Assembly: GCA_947386115.1 (NCBI GenBank)
Contig: CANDNO010000009.1
Span: 1 to 59,158, forward strand
Origin: an uncultured Muribaculaceae bacterium
GTDB taxonomy: Bacteria; Bacteroidota; Bacteroidia; Bacteroidales; Muribaculaceae
Direction: 5' to 3'
DNA length: 59,158 bases
In this document: positions 36,008 through 44,270 of the stretch, piece by piece
Layout of the letters: each line of letters opens with the position of its first letter
How positions within the stretch are numbered: the first letter of the stretch is position 1
The notes under the pieces: model-generated
Told to the model about the DNA's origin: nothing
The model's input: the letters and a program-made list of their open reading frames with translations, nothing else
Database searches by the model: none
Translations under genes and position numbers: made by a program

Positions 36008-39000
36008 TTAGAAAGAGAGGTCAAGACCAAAAGTAACTGTGCGCTGCTGAGGATAGAAGGTCCATGTATAGTTTCCACTCTCAGGGTCAAGATACTTAAA
36101 CTCAGTAAGCGTAAAGAGATTCAAACCCGTTACAAAGAAACGAAGTTTCTCAACACCTGCCTTTTTTGTAATTTTAGTAGGCAGCGTATAACCTAACGTT
36201 GCATTCTTCAATCGGAGATAAGCGCCGTTGCGTTTCCAGAAATCCGATCTATTGTAGTTTGCATCGTAAGGCTTGAGTGATAGTCGAGGATAATTGGCAT
36301 CAGTATTATCAGGACGCCATGACTGCTCCACGAGATACAAAGGTGCATTATCCACGCCGGCATAAAAAGGAGTAGAAAGAGGACTGTTCGTAGCTCCGAT
36401 AAATACAGTGCCATTATGGCCAGACCAAGCAAGGAACTTGTCACATAGTGCAGCGCCCTGGAACTGAAGTGACAGGTCAAAACCCTTCCAATTTGCCTCT
36501 GCATTTAATGCGAACATCATCTCGGGACGCGGACCGCGGCCGATATAGGTCTGGTCCTTAGAGTTGATAACACCGTCACCGTTAAGGTCAACAAACTTTA
36601 TGTCGCCAATACGAGGTGTGCCGCCAATTTCATAACGCGGGGCATTATCCAACTCTTCCTGTGACTGGAACAAGCCATCGGTTTTATAACCGGTTACAGC
36701 GCCAATTGACGATCCAAGAAGGCTCTGCCAAGGAAGCACGCCTGCGCTTTCCGTGCGTCGTAGAATCTTGTTATGTGCATACGACATATTGAAGTTTACG
36801 TTATAGTTGAAATCGCCTATACGGTTGGTGTGACGAAGAACAAGCTCGAAGCCTCGGTTGTCAAAACGTCCTGTTGTATCCACATTTGGGAAATAACCGG
36901 CAAGAGACGGTGCGTATGCACTACCGGCACCGGTGAGGATGTCGTATGTATATTTATAGAACCAGTCAAATTCCAAACCAAGTCGTCCGTTCCACATTGT
37001 AAGCTCTACACCTATATCATAACTCAAAGTCTTTTCCCAGGTAAGATCATATTGGAGATACTTTGACTCCGGTACCAAGGTAGCACCTGCAGTAGGAGTT
37101 GTTCCAAATACCATAGCATTGGAATTAAAATCCATCATACGGCGATACATCCACGGATCAACATTATCATTACCTGTAAGACCGATTGACCCACGAAGTT
37201 TCAGGAAATCAACCTTTTCACCAAGGAAATCACGAGCCCAATCTTCTTTTGAAATCACCCAACCGGCTGAACCTGAGGGGAAGAAACCATAACGATTGCC
37301 AGGGGCAAAAAGATAAGATCCATCATATCGGAAAGCAAACTCAGCAAGATACTTCTCGTCATAGTTATAGCTTAAACGACCGGCATAACCTTCAATTGCA
37401 TTATAACCGCCACTCTCGTTAATACCATTGGGACGTGTATCGGTTGCAAAGTTGAGATATGGAAGATCAAAGAGCATGAAATCCCAGCGTGTGGCATCCA
37501 GGCTATTTGACTTATTTACCGTCTTTTCATATAAAAGAATCAAATCAACATTATGCTTGTCGGCAAACGTATTGGAATAACTTACCGATGGACGCAAAAC
37601 GATCTGCTGATAACGCTGGTCGCCAACAACCATGCCTCCTTTTTCTGAAAGATTAATGGCTGGTCCATAAGAATATTTGTTCGTTCCATGAATAAAATTC
37701 ATGAGATTATATGAATAAGACATCGTTTTGCTGCGAATATTACGCCAGTCCCAGCTAAAGAAGAATGAAGCCTTGAAACCCTTAAGGAAGGGGGCTTTCC
37801 AATCAACTCTACCTGCTGTGTTTAAGCTGATATTTCGGGTGTCATGGAAGCCAGAGTTGCCGATTGAATATTCGGGGTTCATCGAGGGATTACGGAAAGC
37901 GCCTGTAGGTGCACCATAATTTGGATCATCGGGATCGCAAGCATAGTAATTCTTGGGAACGAAAGGAAGAGAATACAACAACACATTTTCTATGTTAAAA
38001 CCGCCATTCTCTTGTTTTCCGGTAGGTGTCATTGAATGTCCTGAGTTATCCTTGCTGTCAGCCACAGTGCCTACAACATTGAACATTACATCAAACATGC
38101 TGCCAATCTCAGCCGTAACATTTGAACGGAAATTGCCACGCTGATAATTCATACCCTTTACCATACCGTCCTGTCTAAGGAAACCGCCGGCAAGGAAATA
38201 ACGTGCCTTCTGCGTGCCACCGCTTATCGACAGGTTGTGCTGGGTTGAGAGCGTTGTTTTTTCAAAAGGCTCGCCCCAGTTGGTATTCTCAATACCATCG
38301 GTAAGGTCACCGTTATAAGTAGCGGCAATCATCTCGGGAGAATACTTTACAGCTTCGGGATTCACACCATCCATCACCTGTGCAAGGTTATACCACTGCA
38401 TGTACTGCGTACCGTTCATCATTTTTGGCAGAGCAGTAGCATGATTCAATGTTAGTGTTCCACGGTAATTGATATTTGCTTTACCTTCCTGACCCTTCTT
38501 GGTTGTAATAATGATAACGCCATTGGCTGCCTTCATACCATAAATAGCACATGAAGCAGCATCCTTAAGAATCGAGATAGACTCAACGTCGTTCGGATCG
38601 ATTTCGCCGAGGCCACGGCTACCACGGTCAACACCGTCGATGATACACATTACCGATCCAGCGTCATTATATGATGAGTAACCACGCACGAGAAGCGACA
38701 CACCGTCACTGCCGGGACGACCTGTCGATTGCATGGTAATCAAGCCGGGAAGCTTACCTACAAGAGCCTGAGAAAGGTTTGTACCAACGCTTTTGGTAAT
38801 ATCTTTTGCGGTAACCTGCGATACGGCGCCGGTCATGGTTACTTTTTTCTGCTGGCCGTAACCTACAACTACCACCTCGTCAAGGAGCTTGGAATCTTCC
38901 ACGAGGGTGACGTCGACCTTCGTTCTGCCTGCAATTTTGATTTCCTGCGGTGTCATACCCACATAGGTAAAAGTGAGCGTGCCGTCGGCAGGAGCGTTGA

Positions 39001-39223
39001 TTGTGTACTGGCCATCGATATTGGTCGATGTGCCCGTCGAAGTGCCTTTCACCATCACGGTTACACCGGGCAACGGCTCGCCGGTCTCGTCTGTGACGAC
39101 ACCCGATACGTTAACCTGGGCTGCAGCGGTGAAAGAACACACCAAAAGCATCGTGAGCGACACCAGCAGCATGTGCATGCGGCGTGCTATGCTTTTCGTA
39201 CTTTTTTCGCTTGAAGCGCGCAT
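36008..39223 (-). CDS. SusC/RagA-family TonB-linked outer-membrane transporter
   Basis: 1071 residues with a signal peptide (about 17-36). A carboxypeptidase-D-like module (about 38-115: VSGVVTDETGEPLPGVTVMV) contains the SusC hallmark GTSTGTSTNIDGQY. The TonB-box region is DEVVVVGYGQQKK. A plug (LLVRGYSSYNDAG, DVESISILKDAASCAIYG) and a 22-strand barrel end in TVTFGLDLSF. It imports oligosaccharide together with SusD. No STN domain precedes the carboxypeptidase-like module, so ECF sigma/anti-sigma signalling is unlikely. It is the first gene of the PUL, with a ~110-nt AT-rich leader after a weak TAGTTTTG -7 element (39336-39343). Confidence 0.97.
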   Translation of the reverse strand: MRASSEKSTKSIARRMHMLLVSLTMLLVCSFTAAAQVNVSGVVTDETGEPLPGVTVMVKGTSTGTSTNIDGQYTINAPADGTLTFTYVGMTPQEIKIAGRTKVDVTLVEDSKLLDEVVVVGYGQQKKVTMTGAVSQVTAKDITKSVGTNLSQALVGKLPGLITMQSTGRPGSDGVSLLVRGYSSYNDAGSVMCIIDGVDRGSRGLGEIDPNDVESISILKDAASCAIYGMKAANGVIIITTKKGQEGKANINYRGTLTLNHATALPKMMNGTQYMQWYNLAQVMDGVNPEAVKYSPEMIAATYNGDLTDGIENTNWGEPFEKTTLSTQHNLSISGGTQKARYFLAGGFLRQDGMVKGMNYQRGNFRSNVTAEIGSMFDVMFNVVGTVADSKDNSGHSMTPTGKQENGGFNIENVLLYSLPFVPKNYYACDPDDPNYGAPTGAFRNPSMNPEYSIGNSGFHDTRNISLNTAGRVDWKAPFLKGFKASFFFSWDWRNIRSKTMSYSYNLMNFIHGTNKYSYGPAINLSEKGGMVVGDQRYQQIVLRPSVSYSNTFADKHNVDLILLYEKTVNKSNSLDATRWDFMLFDLPYLNFATDTRPNGINESGGYNAIEGYAGRLSYNYDEKYLAEFAFRYDGSYLFAPGNRYGFFPSGSAGWVISKEDWARDFLGEKVDFLKLRGSIGLTGNDNVDPWMYRRMMDFNSNAMVFGTTPTAGATLVPESKYLQYDLTWEKTLSYDIGVELTMWNGRLGLEFDWFYKYTYDILTGAGSAYAPSLAGYFPNVDTTGRFDNRGFELVLRHTNRIGDFNYNVNFNMSYAHNKILRRTESAGVLPWQSLLGSSIGAVTGYKTDGLFQSQEELDNAPRYEIGGTPRIGDIKFVDLNGDGVINSKDQTYIGRGPRPEMMFALNAEANWKGFDLSLQFQGAALCDKFLAWSGHNGTVFIGATNSPLSTPFYAGVDNAPLYLVEQSWRPDNTDANYPRLSLKPYDANYNRSDFWKRNGAYLRLKNATLGYTLPTKITKKAGVEKLRFFVTGLNLFTLTEFKYLDPESGNYTWTFYPQQRTVTFGLDLSF

Positions 39224-39335
39224 AGAATTTAAATTTAAGGTTAATAATATGATAATTAGATTGTTAATTCCTACACAATACCTTCATGCTGTCAACTTTT
39301 GGCTTCGAAACATGAAATATTTTTAATATTTTTCA

Positions 39336-39343
39336 CAAAACTA
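39336..39343 (-). promoter_or_regulatory. Candidate -7 element of the SusC-like gene
   Basis: TAGTTTTG on the minus strand fits TAnnTTTG, but no convincing TTTG lies 19-21 nt upstream. The ~110-nt leader is AT-rich. Confidence 0.35.
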
Positions 39344-39477
39344 CATATTAGTTTCTATCCGACAGCCATATTTTAGTTAATCTTTGTTAATGCTTGAGTA
39401 TTTATTATACTTTTTTAAAAAGTATGTTTTACAACATATTTTCAAAAAGCGCTCCCGCGCGCTTTTGGAAAACATGA

Positions 39478-39653
39478 GGTTCGAGGTTCAAGGCACTATT
39501 TAGGTACGAGGCCCAAGGTCCAAGGTACGAGGGACGCGCCTGGACGCTGGGTGCGCTGACCTGTACGGACGCGGCGTGCCGCGTGGAACCGGGGGACGCT
39601 CTTTTTAGGTCCAAGGCACGAGGTCCAAGGTTCGAGATTCAAGGTTCGAGGCA
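39478..39653. repeat. 7-bp-periodic repeats around a GC palindrome, left of gluQ
   Basis: Blocks of GGTTCGA/GGTTCAA/GGTACGA units (39478-39530 and 39606-39653) surround the palindromic element GGACGCGGCGTGCCGCGTGG at about 39567-39586. The 472-bp gap 39224-39695 contains this, the SusC leader and a GCGC hairpin (AAAAGCGC...GCGCTTTT, 39445-39466). I see no gene in it. Confidence 0.8.
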
Positions 39654-39695
39654 AGAGGACGCGCGGCACAACAACCAATTCCTAATTCCTAACTC

Positions 39696-40601
39696 CTAAT
39701 TACTAATTAATAATAGTTCCTTCGGGCTGATTGGCGCCGCGTCGGGCTGGAGGCGGGCCATGTGGGCCACCATGCCGAGGACTTCGGCGGGGGTGTGGGT
39801 GGCACGCAACGCCTCCATGCTCTGCGAGGCGTCGCGCTTGCTCAGGCGCTGCCCCCGCGCGTTGGTAATGAGCGGCAGATGGGCAAACCGTGGCGGCTCG
39901 AACCCGAAAAGCCGGTACAGATAAATTTGCTGGGCAGCAGACAGCAGCAGGTCGTTGCCGCGCATCACCTCGGTGACCCCCATCAGCGCGTCATCTACCA
40001 CGACCGCGAGCTGGTAAGACCACGCCCCGTCGGCCCTGCGCACGATGAAATCGCCGCAGTCTCGGGCGAGGTTGAACCGCTGAGGGCCAGCAATAAGATC
40101 GTCGAAGCAGATGTCAGCATCAGGCACCCACAGCCTCACAGCCCCGGGAGCGGCAAGATCGACATCTCGGCAAGGCATAACGGGCGGACGGCACGTGCCC
40201 GCGTAGATCACGCGTCCGTCCGACTGGTGCGGCGCCTGCGTAGCCATCACGTCGGCTCGCGTGCACCGGCATTTATATATGTAACCCTCGCGTGCGAGCC
40301 GTTCGAGATACTCGGCGTAAATCTCCCCTCGCCTACTCTGCGTGTACGGTCCGTAGGGCCCCACGTCGTCGAGGCCCCCCTCATCCCAGTCCAGGCCCAG
40401 CCAGTGCAAATCATCCTCGATGAGTCGCGCATATTCAAGCTTCGACCGCTGCGGGTCAAGATCCTCGATACGCAGAATCCACCGACCCCCGCGACGGCGC
40501 ACCGACAGCCACGACATCACCGCCGTGTAGACATTACCCAGGTGCATACGCCCCGAAGGCGACGGCGCAAACCGCCCAACTATTTCGCCCGATCGTTCCA
40601 T
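39696..40601 (-). CDS. gluQ: Glutamyl-Q tRNA(Asp) synthetase
   Basis: 301 residues, a GluRS catalytic core without the anticodon-binding domain. The HIGH-like segment is RFAPSPSGRMHLGN (16-23 for the core), followed by LRIEDLDPQRS, the Cys pair in YKCRCTRADV with GTCRPP as zinc ligands, the VMRGNDLLLSAAQQIYLY block and KMSKS-like RLSKRDAS. The enzyme attaches glutamate to queuosine at position 34 of tRNA(Asp). The length and missing C-terminal domain distinguish it from GltX. It is isolated, with repeats on both sides and its own promoter whose -7 element ends 8 nt before the ATG. Confidence 0.93.
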   Translation of the reverse strand: MERSGEIVGRFAPSPSGRMHLGNVYTAVMSWLSVRRRGGRWILRIEDLDPQRSKLEYARLIEDDLHWLGLDWDEGGLDDVGPYGPYTQSRRGEIYAEYLERLAREGYIYKCRCTRADVMATQAPHQSDGRVIYAGTCRPPVMPCRDVDLAAPGAVRLWVPDADICFDDLIAGPQRFNLARDCGDFIVRRADGAWSYQLAVVVDDALMGVTEVMRGNDLLLSAAQQIYLYRLFGFEPPRFAHLPLITNARGQRLSKRDASQSMEALRATHTPAEVLGMVAHMARLQPDAAPISPKELLLISN

Positions 40602-40608
40602 ACCACTG

Positions 40609-40640
40609 CAAAATTAACCCATATTTCCCAAAACAGCAAA
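40609..40640 (-). promoter_or_regulatory. Promoter of gluQ, giving a near-leaderless transcript
   Basis: The minus strand reads TTTG (40637-40640), 20 nt, TAATTTTG (40609-40616). The start codon at 40601 follows within 8 nt, so the mRNA would have almost no 5' leader. Confidence 0.6.
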
Positions 40641-40644
40641 ATTT

Positions 40645-40834
40645 AGGTTCGAGGTTCAAGGTTCGAGGTCCGAGGCGCGGGGTCCGCTGGCCGTAGGGAC
40701 GCGGCGTGCCGCGTGGAACCCGGGGACGTGCAAATGTGTGTGGTGCCGGCGGACGCTGTGGCTCTCGAACCTCGAACCTCGAACCTTGAACCTCGAACCT
40801 TTCCCTCTTTCCACGCGGCACGCCGCGTCCCTAC
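40645..40834. repeat. Inverted pair of composite repeats, right of gluQ
   Basis: The left arm is GGTTCGAGGTTCAAGGTTCG-type heptads, then the palindrome GGACGCGGCGTGCCGCGTGG (about 40697-40716). The right arm is CTCGAACCTCGAACCTTGAA-type heptads, then CCACGCGGCACGCCGCGTCC (40811-40830). The two halves are in opposite orientation, forming a ~190-bp imperfect inverted repeat in the 311-bp gluQ upstream gap. Confidence 0.8.
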
Positions 40835-40853
40835 AGTCCTCACCATCAACTAA

Positions 40854-40892
40854 AAAATCGGGTCGCAACCGGCTTGGTTGCAACCCGATTTT
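40854..40892 (-). terminator. Terminator after the GLUG-repeat secreted protein gene
   Basis: AAAATCGGGT-GCAACC pairs with GGTTGC-ACCCGATTTT around a GGCTT loop (about 17 bp with one mismatch). T-runs lie on both sides, so it could act bidirectionally. It lies 20 bp past the stop of the 749-residue gene. Confidence 0.88.
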
Positions 40893-40912
40893 ATTGGGTT
40901 TGTCTAAGCGAC

Positions 40913-43162
40913 TTAGCGAACGATAACTTTGGTTACCTTGTTGCCCTGACGCTTGATGTAGAGACCGTTTGAGGGATTCTCAACGCGTACGCCCTGGAGG
41001 TTGAAGTACTCAACGGGAGCGTTCTCGTTATCGATACCATCAACAATCACGTCCTCAACACCCGACAGCTGAGCGTCGGTGAGCCAGTTAAGAGTAGGCA
41101 TGCCGTTAAGCATCTTCTTCTCGGTGAAAGCCGGAAGTTTCTGGATACGGCCAAGGGTCGTCTCGTCAAGAGTAGCTACCTTGTTAAATCCGCCTTGGTT
41201 AACGGTTGCACCACCAGCTACGATATCACCCTCGCCGATTACAATCGACTTGCTACCGGTAATCTCTACAGCGGCATTTGAACCGGCTACAAGACCCTTA
41301 ACACCGTCACCTGTTACAGTTGCCATTACATAACTCTCGGCAAATGTCATGGGCTGACCGAGACGACCTACCACACCACCGGCAAACTTATTGTCGGTTA
41401 CTGTTACTACAGCATAAGAGTTAGAGATATTGATACCCTGACCGGCTGTACCGAACATACCTCCGGCATACTTATCAGAAGCAATCTTACCTGTTACAAA
41501 TACATTGTCAAGGTTAGCTGTCTTAGTTACGTTTGCATCAGCATGGCCACCATAGGCAGCGACACCACCGGCACCCCAGTTCTTACCGTCGATATTGCAA
41601 TCTACAATACCAAGGTTCTTAACTGTTCCGGAGAGAACACCAAAGACAGTTGTGCAATAGTAACCCATAGTTGCATCGCTGGGAGCGCGGAACTCGGGAC
41701 CGAAATTCTTGATAAGGTGACCCTTACCGTCATATACGATTGAAGAAGTATACTTGCCGTCGAAACCATTCACAGCCTCATATTTCTTGATACCGGCCAT
41801 ATCGATGTCGGCAGTCTGCTCGAAGTAAATCTCCTTACCCTCGTTGGCCTGCACAAGCTTCCATGCGTTGCAAAGATCATCGGCAGTAGCGATCAGATAA
41901 GGATCTGCTGCGGTGCCCGAACCGGTTGTCTCGCCAGCCTCCTCGAGAGTGAACTTAACCATAGCGCAGAATACACCGGCAGGAGTATCACCATCAACAG
42001 TACCATTAGAAGCCCATGTGTAGATGTTTACAGTGTTGTCATCAACAACCTCGGCAGTAAGGGTACCCATACCGTAAGCTGCATAGTACTCAGACTCCTG
42101 CCAAGTAGCTACGATATCAGCAGTACCGGCTGCGGCATCATACTCATAGACAGCAAAGTTCATCACACCTTTCCACTTAGTGTAGGGTGCTCCTGTTTCT
42201 TCCTTTTGATGAGCTTTAACAAAATCATCGGTGAGATAGTTGCGAACTATATAAGTCTTTCCCTGAAGATGGAAGCAAGCTATACCGAGATAAAAACGAT
42301 TACCCATGGCGGGAGCTGTGGGGCTCCATCCGGGAACGAATTTACCAACCCAACCCTCGTCAATAGCAGGAAGATTCTCAGCAGCATTTCCATTGACACC
42401 AATAGGAACTATAAATGCGGGATACTCAGCAGCATTAATCTCGGCAACAGTAGCCAGACGTGATGTTGCCATTGCAAGAGCAGAATTACCCTTCATCGCT
42501 GTAAGTCCGGCAAGAGCATAGTCATATGCTTTGGCACAATCAAGTGACGTAACTTTAGTACCATCACCCTTAAACATAAGCTTTATAACCTGGCCCGAAT
42601 TCTGAGATACAACGTAACCGATACCACCTTCGGGGCTTGTAACGTCACCTACGATATGACCCATATTGTCAACACGGCCGGTAGCGCCTTGATTAGCAAG
42701 AGAACTTGCACACTCAATATTAGTTAAGGTACCATCAGGAGTGATGACAGCGTACTGCTGAGCAGATTTTTTTGCATCGGTGAAGCAGTAGTTGATAATT
42801 ACATTGCCGGCATCATCAGTAGTAACCATTGTACCTTCCCACTTTTCAGTAGTACGGGCGGGGAGTTCCTTGTAGGTAGTCACGCCATTCTTGTCAATGG
42901 CGATAATAGCATGTTTTTTATGGTCGGTGGTAAGAATTTTACCATTAAGACCTACACCAAAACGCGAGCAGGTAGACGTAACCTTGTCGTTAGTAGGAGC
43001 TGCAGCAGGAGCTGACCATCCACCGTCAAGGCCGGGAACGGCATTAGCGACTCCGTTTTTGATGCTGTAATCCCAAACGGTCTCTGCCTTCCAGACCATT
43101 TCGGCCGACATGCTGCCAAACATCATAAGAGCGGCAGCTGAGAAGAGAAAAGATTTCTTCAT
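40913..43162 (-). CDS. Secreted protein with GLUG-like repeats and type IX-like C-terminal signal
   Basis: 749 residues with a signal peptide (about 1-20, ending GSMSA). The first ~400 residues are a beta-propeller-like region (GLNGKILTTDHKKHAIIAIDKNG, IVGDVTSPEGGIGYVVSQNSG). A GLUG-repeat region follows (about 500-660: GVLSGTVKNLGIVDC, AGGMFGTAGQGINISNSYA, AGGVVGRLGQPMTFAESYV). It ends in YFNLQGVRVENPSNGLYIKR and an RQGNKVTKV tail, the short form of the type IX secretion/sorting domain common in Prevotella- and Muribaculaceae-like bacteria. It is thus a plausible PorU substrate. It is a single gene with good promoter and terminator. Confidence 0.85.
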   Translation of the reverse strand: MKKSFLFSAAALMMFGSMSAEMVWKAETVWDYSIKNGVANAVPGLDGGWSAPAAAPTNDKVTSTCSRFGVGLNGKILTTDHKKHAIIAIDKNGVTTYKELPARTTEKWEGTMVTTDDAGNVIINYCFTDAKKSAQQYAVITPDGTLTNIECASSLANQGATGRVDNMGHIVGDVTSPEGGIGYVVSQNSGQVIKLMFKGDGTKVTSLDCAKAYDYALAGLTAMKGNSALAMATSRLATVAEINAAEYPAFIVPIGVNGNAAENLPAIDEGWVGKFVPGWSPTAPAMGNRFYLGIACFHLQGKTYIVRNYLTDDFVKAHQKEETGAPYTKWKGVMNFAVYEYDAAAGTADIVATWQESEYYAAYGMGTLTAEVVDDNTVNIYTWASNGTVDGDTPAGVFCAMVKFTLEEAGETTGSGTAADPYLIATADDLCNAWKLVQANEGKEIYFEQTADIDMAGIKKYEAVNGFDGKYTSSIVYDGKGHLIKNFGPEFRAPSDATMGYYCTTVFGVLSGTVKNLGIVDCNIDGKNWGAGGVAAYGGHADANVTKTANLDNVFVTGKIASDKYAGGMFGTAGQGINISNSYAVVTVTDNKFAGGVVGRLGQPMTFAESYVMATVTGDGVKGLVAGSNAAVEITGSKSIVIGEGDIVAGGATVNQGGFNKVATLDETTLGRIQKLPAFTEKKMLNGMPTLNWLTDAQLSGVEDVIVDGIDNENAPVEYFNLQGVRVENPSNGLYIKRQGNKVTKVIVR

Positions 43163-43262
43163 GTTAAAAGATTTAGTTAATTAATTTGTGTATATATGAT
43201 TGTTTATAATCTCGTTGAAATTAAAATCAATTTAGTTTTTTGCATAGTGCTCCAATTCTGGG

Positions 43263-43293
43263 CAAATATACACCAACTTTTTAAAAACACAAA
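43263..43293 (-). promoter_or_regulatory. Promoter of the GLUG-repeat protein gene
   Basis: TTTG (43290-43293), 19 nt, TATATTTG (43263-43270) on the minus strand match the Bacteroidetes consensus exactly. The leader is about 95 nt. Confidence 0.75.
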
Positions 43294-43326
43294 ATAATTT
43301 AATAAAAATCTTCCGAAATAGAGAAA

Positions 43327-43556
43327 AGGTCCAAGGTTCAAGGTCCGAGGTCCGAGGCCCGCGGGGGGGCGTGGGTCCGCTCCTTGGGTCATTCGCCGGT
43401 TCCACGCGGCACGCCGCGTCCGTACAATTAGAGCGGTTCCCGCATCCATGAGCCCCCGCATCCAGGCCCCCCCTCGAACCTCGAACCTTGAACCCCGTAC
43501 CTAAGCAGGCCCCGAACCTAAGCAACGCCTCGCGCCTCGGTCCTTGAACCTCGCAC
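43327..43556. repeat. 7-bp-periodic repeats with a GC palindrome
   Basis: GGTCCAAGGTTCAAGG-type heptads (43327-43360), the palindrome TTCCACGCGGCACGCCGCGT (about 43400-43419) and opposite-strand heptads (CCTCGAACCTTGAACC, CCTCGGTCCTTGAACC) fill the gap between the GLUG gene promoter and the stop of the frameshifted Rossmann gene. No gene is seen. Confidence 0.78.
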
Positions 43557-44034
43557 CTATATACGGGCCCAGGCGTTGGCGGGGTGGGCGATGAAGAGGG
43601 CCCAGGAGGCGACGGCGGCGGGGCCGGCGGATTGTGCGGCGGCGGGGGGTGTGAGCACGGGGACGGGGGCATTGGCGGGGGTGCTTCCGTCGAGGTCTAT
43701 GACGAGCGCGGCGGGGTCGCCGGCGGCGTTGAGTCGGGTGATGGCGTCGAGGGGGGGTGCCGGGATGGTATTGGGCGCCGGTGTGCTGGGCGAGCAGGGT
43801 GCCTTCGCGGCGGTCGGCGCAGGTGATGGCTACGCGGCAGTTGAAGCGTCGAAACGCTTCAACGACGGCTCGTCCGGCGGGGGTGGTGGCGTCGGTGACG
43901 AGAATACGCATAGGCGGATAGTCGATGGTGACCTGTCCGGGGCGCAGTGATGGCGAGACCCGCCGTGGGGCATTGGCCCCGCGGCGGGTTCGCTCGTATT
44001 CTTCCATGCGACGTTCAAGATAGTTGTCGGCCAT
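43557..44034 (-). pseudogene. Rossmann/SDR-like gene frameshifted at a C7 tract
   Basis: The 5' part encodes MADNYLERRMEEYERTRRG, then a Rossmann start MRILVTDATTPAGRAVVEAF and CRVAITCADRREGTLL, up to GAQYHPGTP. At a run of seven C (minus strand, 43751-43757) the frame turns into Arg/Pro-rich nonsense. With six C the frame continues as LDAITRLNAAGDPAALVIDL, then APVPVLTPPAAAQSAGPAAV and WALFIAHPANAWARI, ending at 43557. That gives a coherent 158-residue protein. The cause may be mutation, phase variation or assembly error. The start is the short SDR-like N-terminus; the function is unknown. Confidence 0.75.
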
Positions 44035-44102
44035 TTTTTGGGTTTATAATTGTGAATTTTTCGTGGTTTGCGAGGTGTTCCGCGCTCATACAATTGGCGG
44101 AC

Positions 44103-44251
44103 ATCGGACCATTTCCGGGTTCCACGCGGCACGCCGCGTCCGTACAAGTCAGCACGCCACGCGCCTCGGATCTTGTACCTCGAACCTTGAACCTTGAACC
44201 TCGAACCTTGGACCATTTCCGGGGTCCACGCGGCACGCCGCGTCCCTACAA
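44103..44251. repeat. Two tandem copies of the GC palindrome with heptads between
   Basis: The palindrome CCACGCGGCACGCCGCGTCC occurs at about 44122-44141 and 44226-44245 in the same orientation. GTACCTCGAACCTTGAACC-type heptads lie between them. They occupy the gap between the frameshifted gene's start and the next gene's stop. Confidence 0.8.
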
Positions 44252-44270
44252 GTCGGCGTCCCTCAACGGG

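Noticed and set aside
39445-39466. AAAAGCGC...GCGCTTTT hairpin as the gluQ terminator
   Set aside because: It lies ~230 bp past the gluQ stop with repeat blocks in between; the link to gluQ is too weak to claim.
39696-40601. gluQ as a glutamyl-tRNA synthetase (GltX)
   Set aside because: 301 residues, no anticodon-binding domain, and the CxC zinc pattern is that of GluQ-type enzymes.
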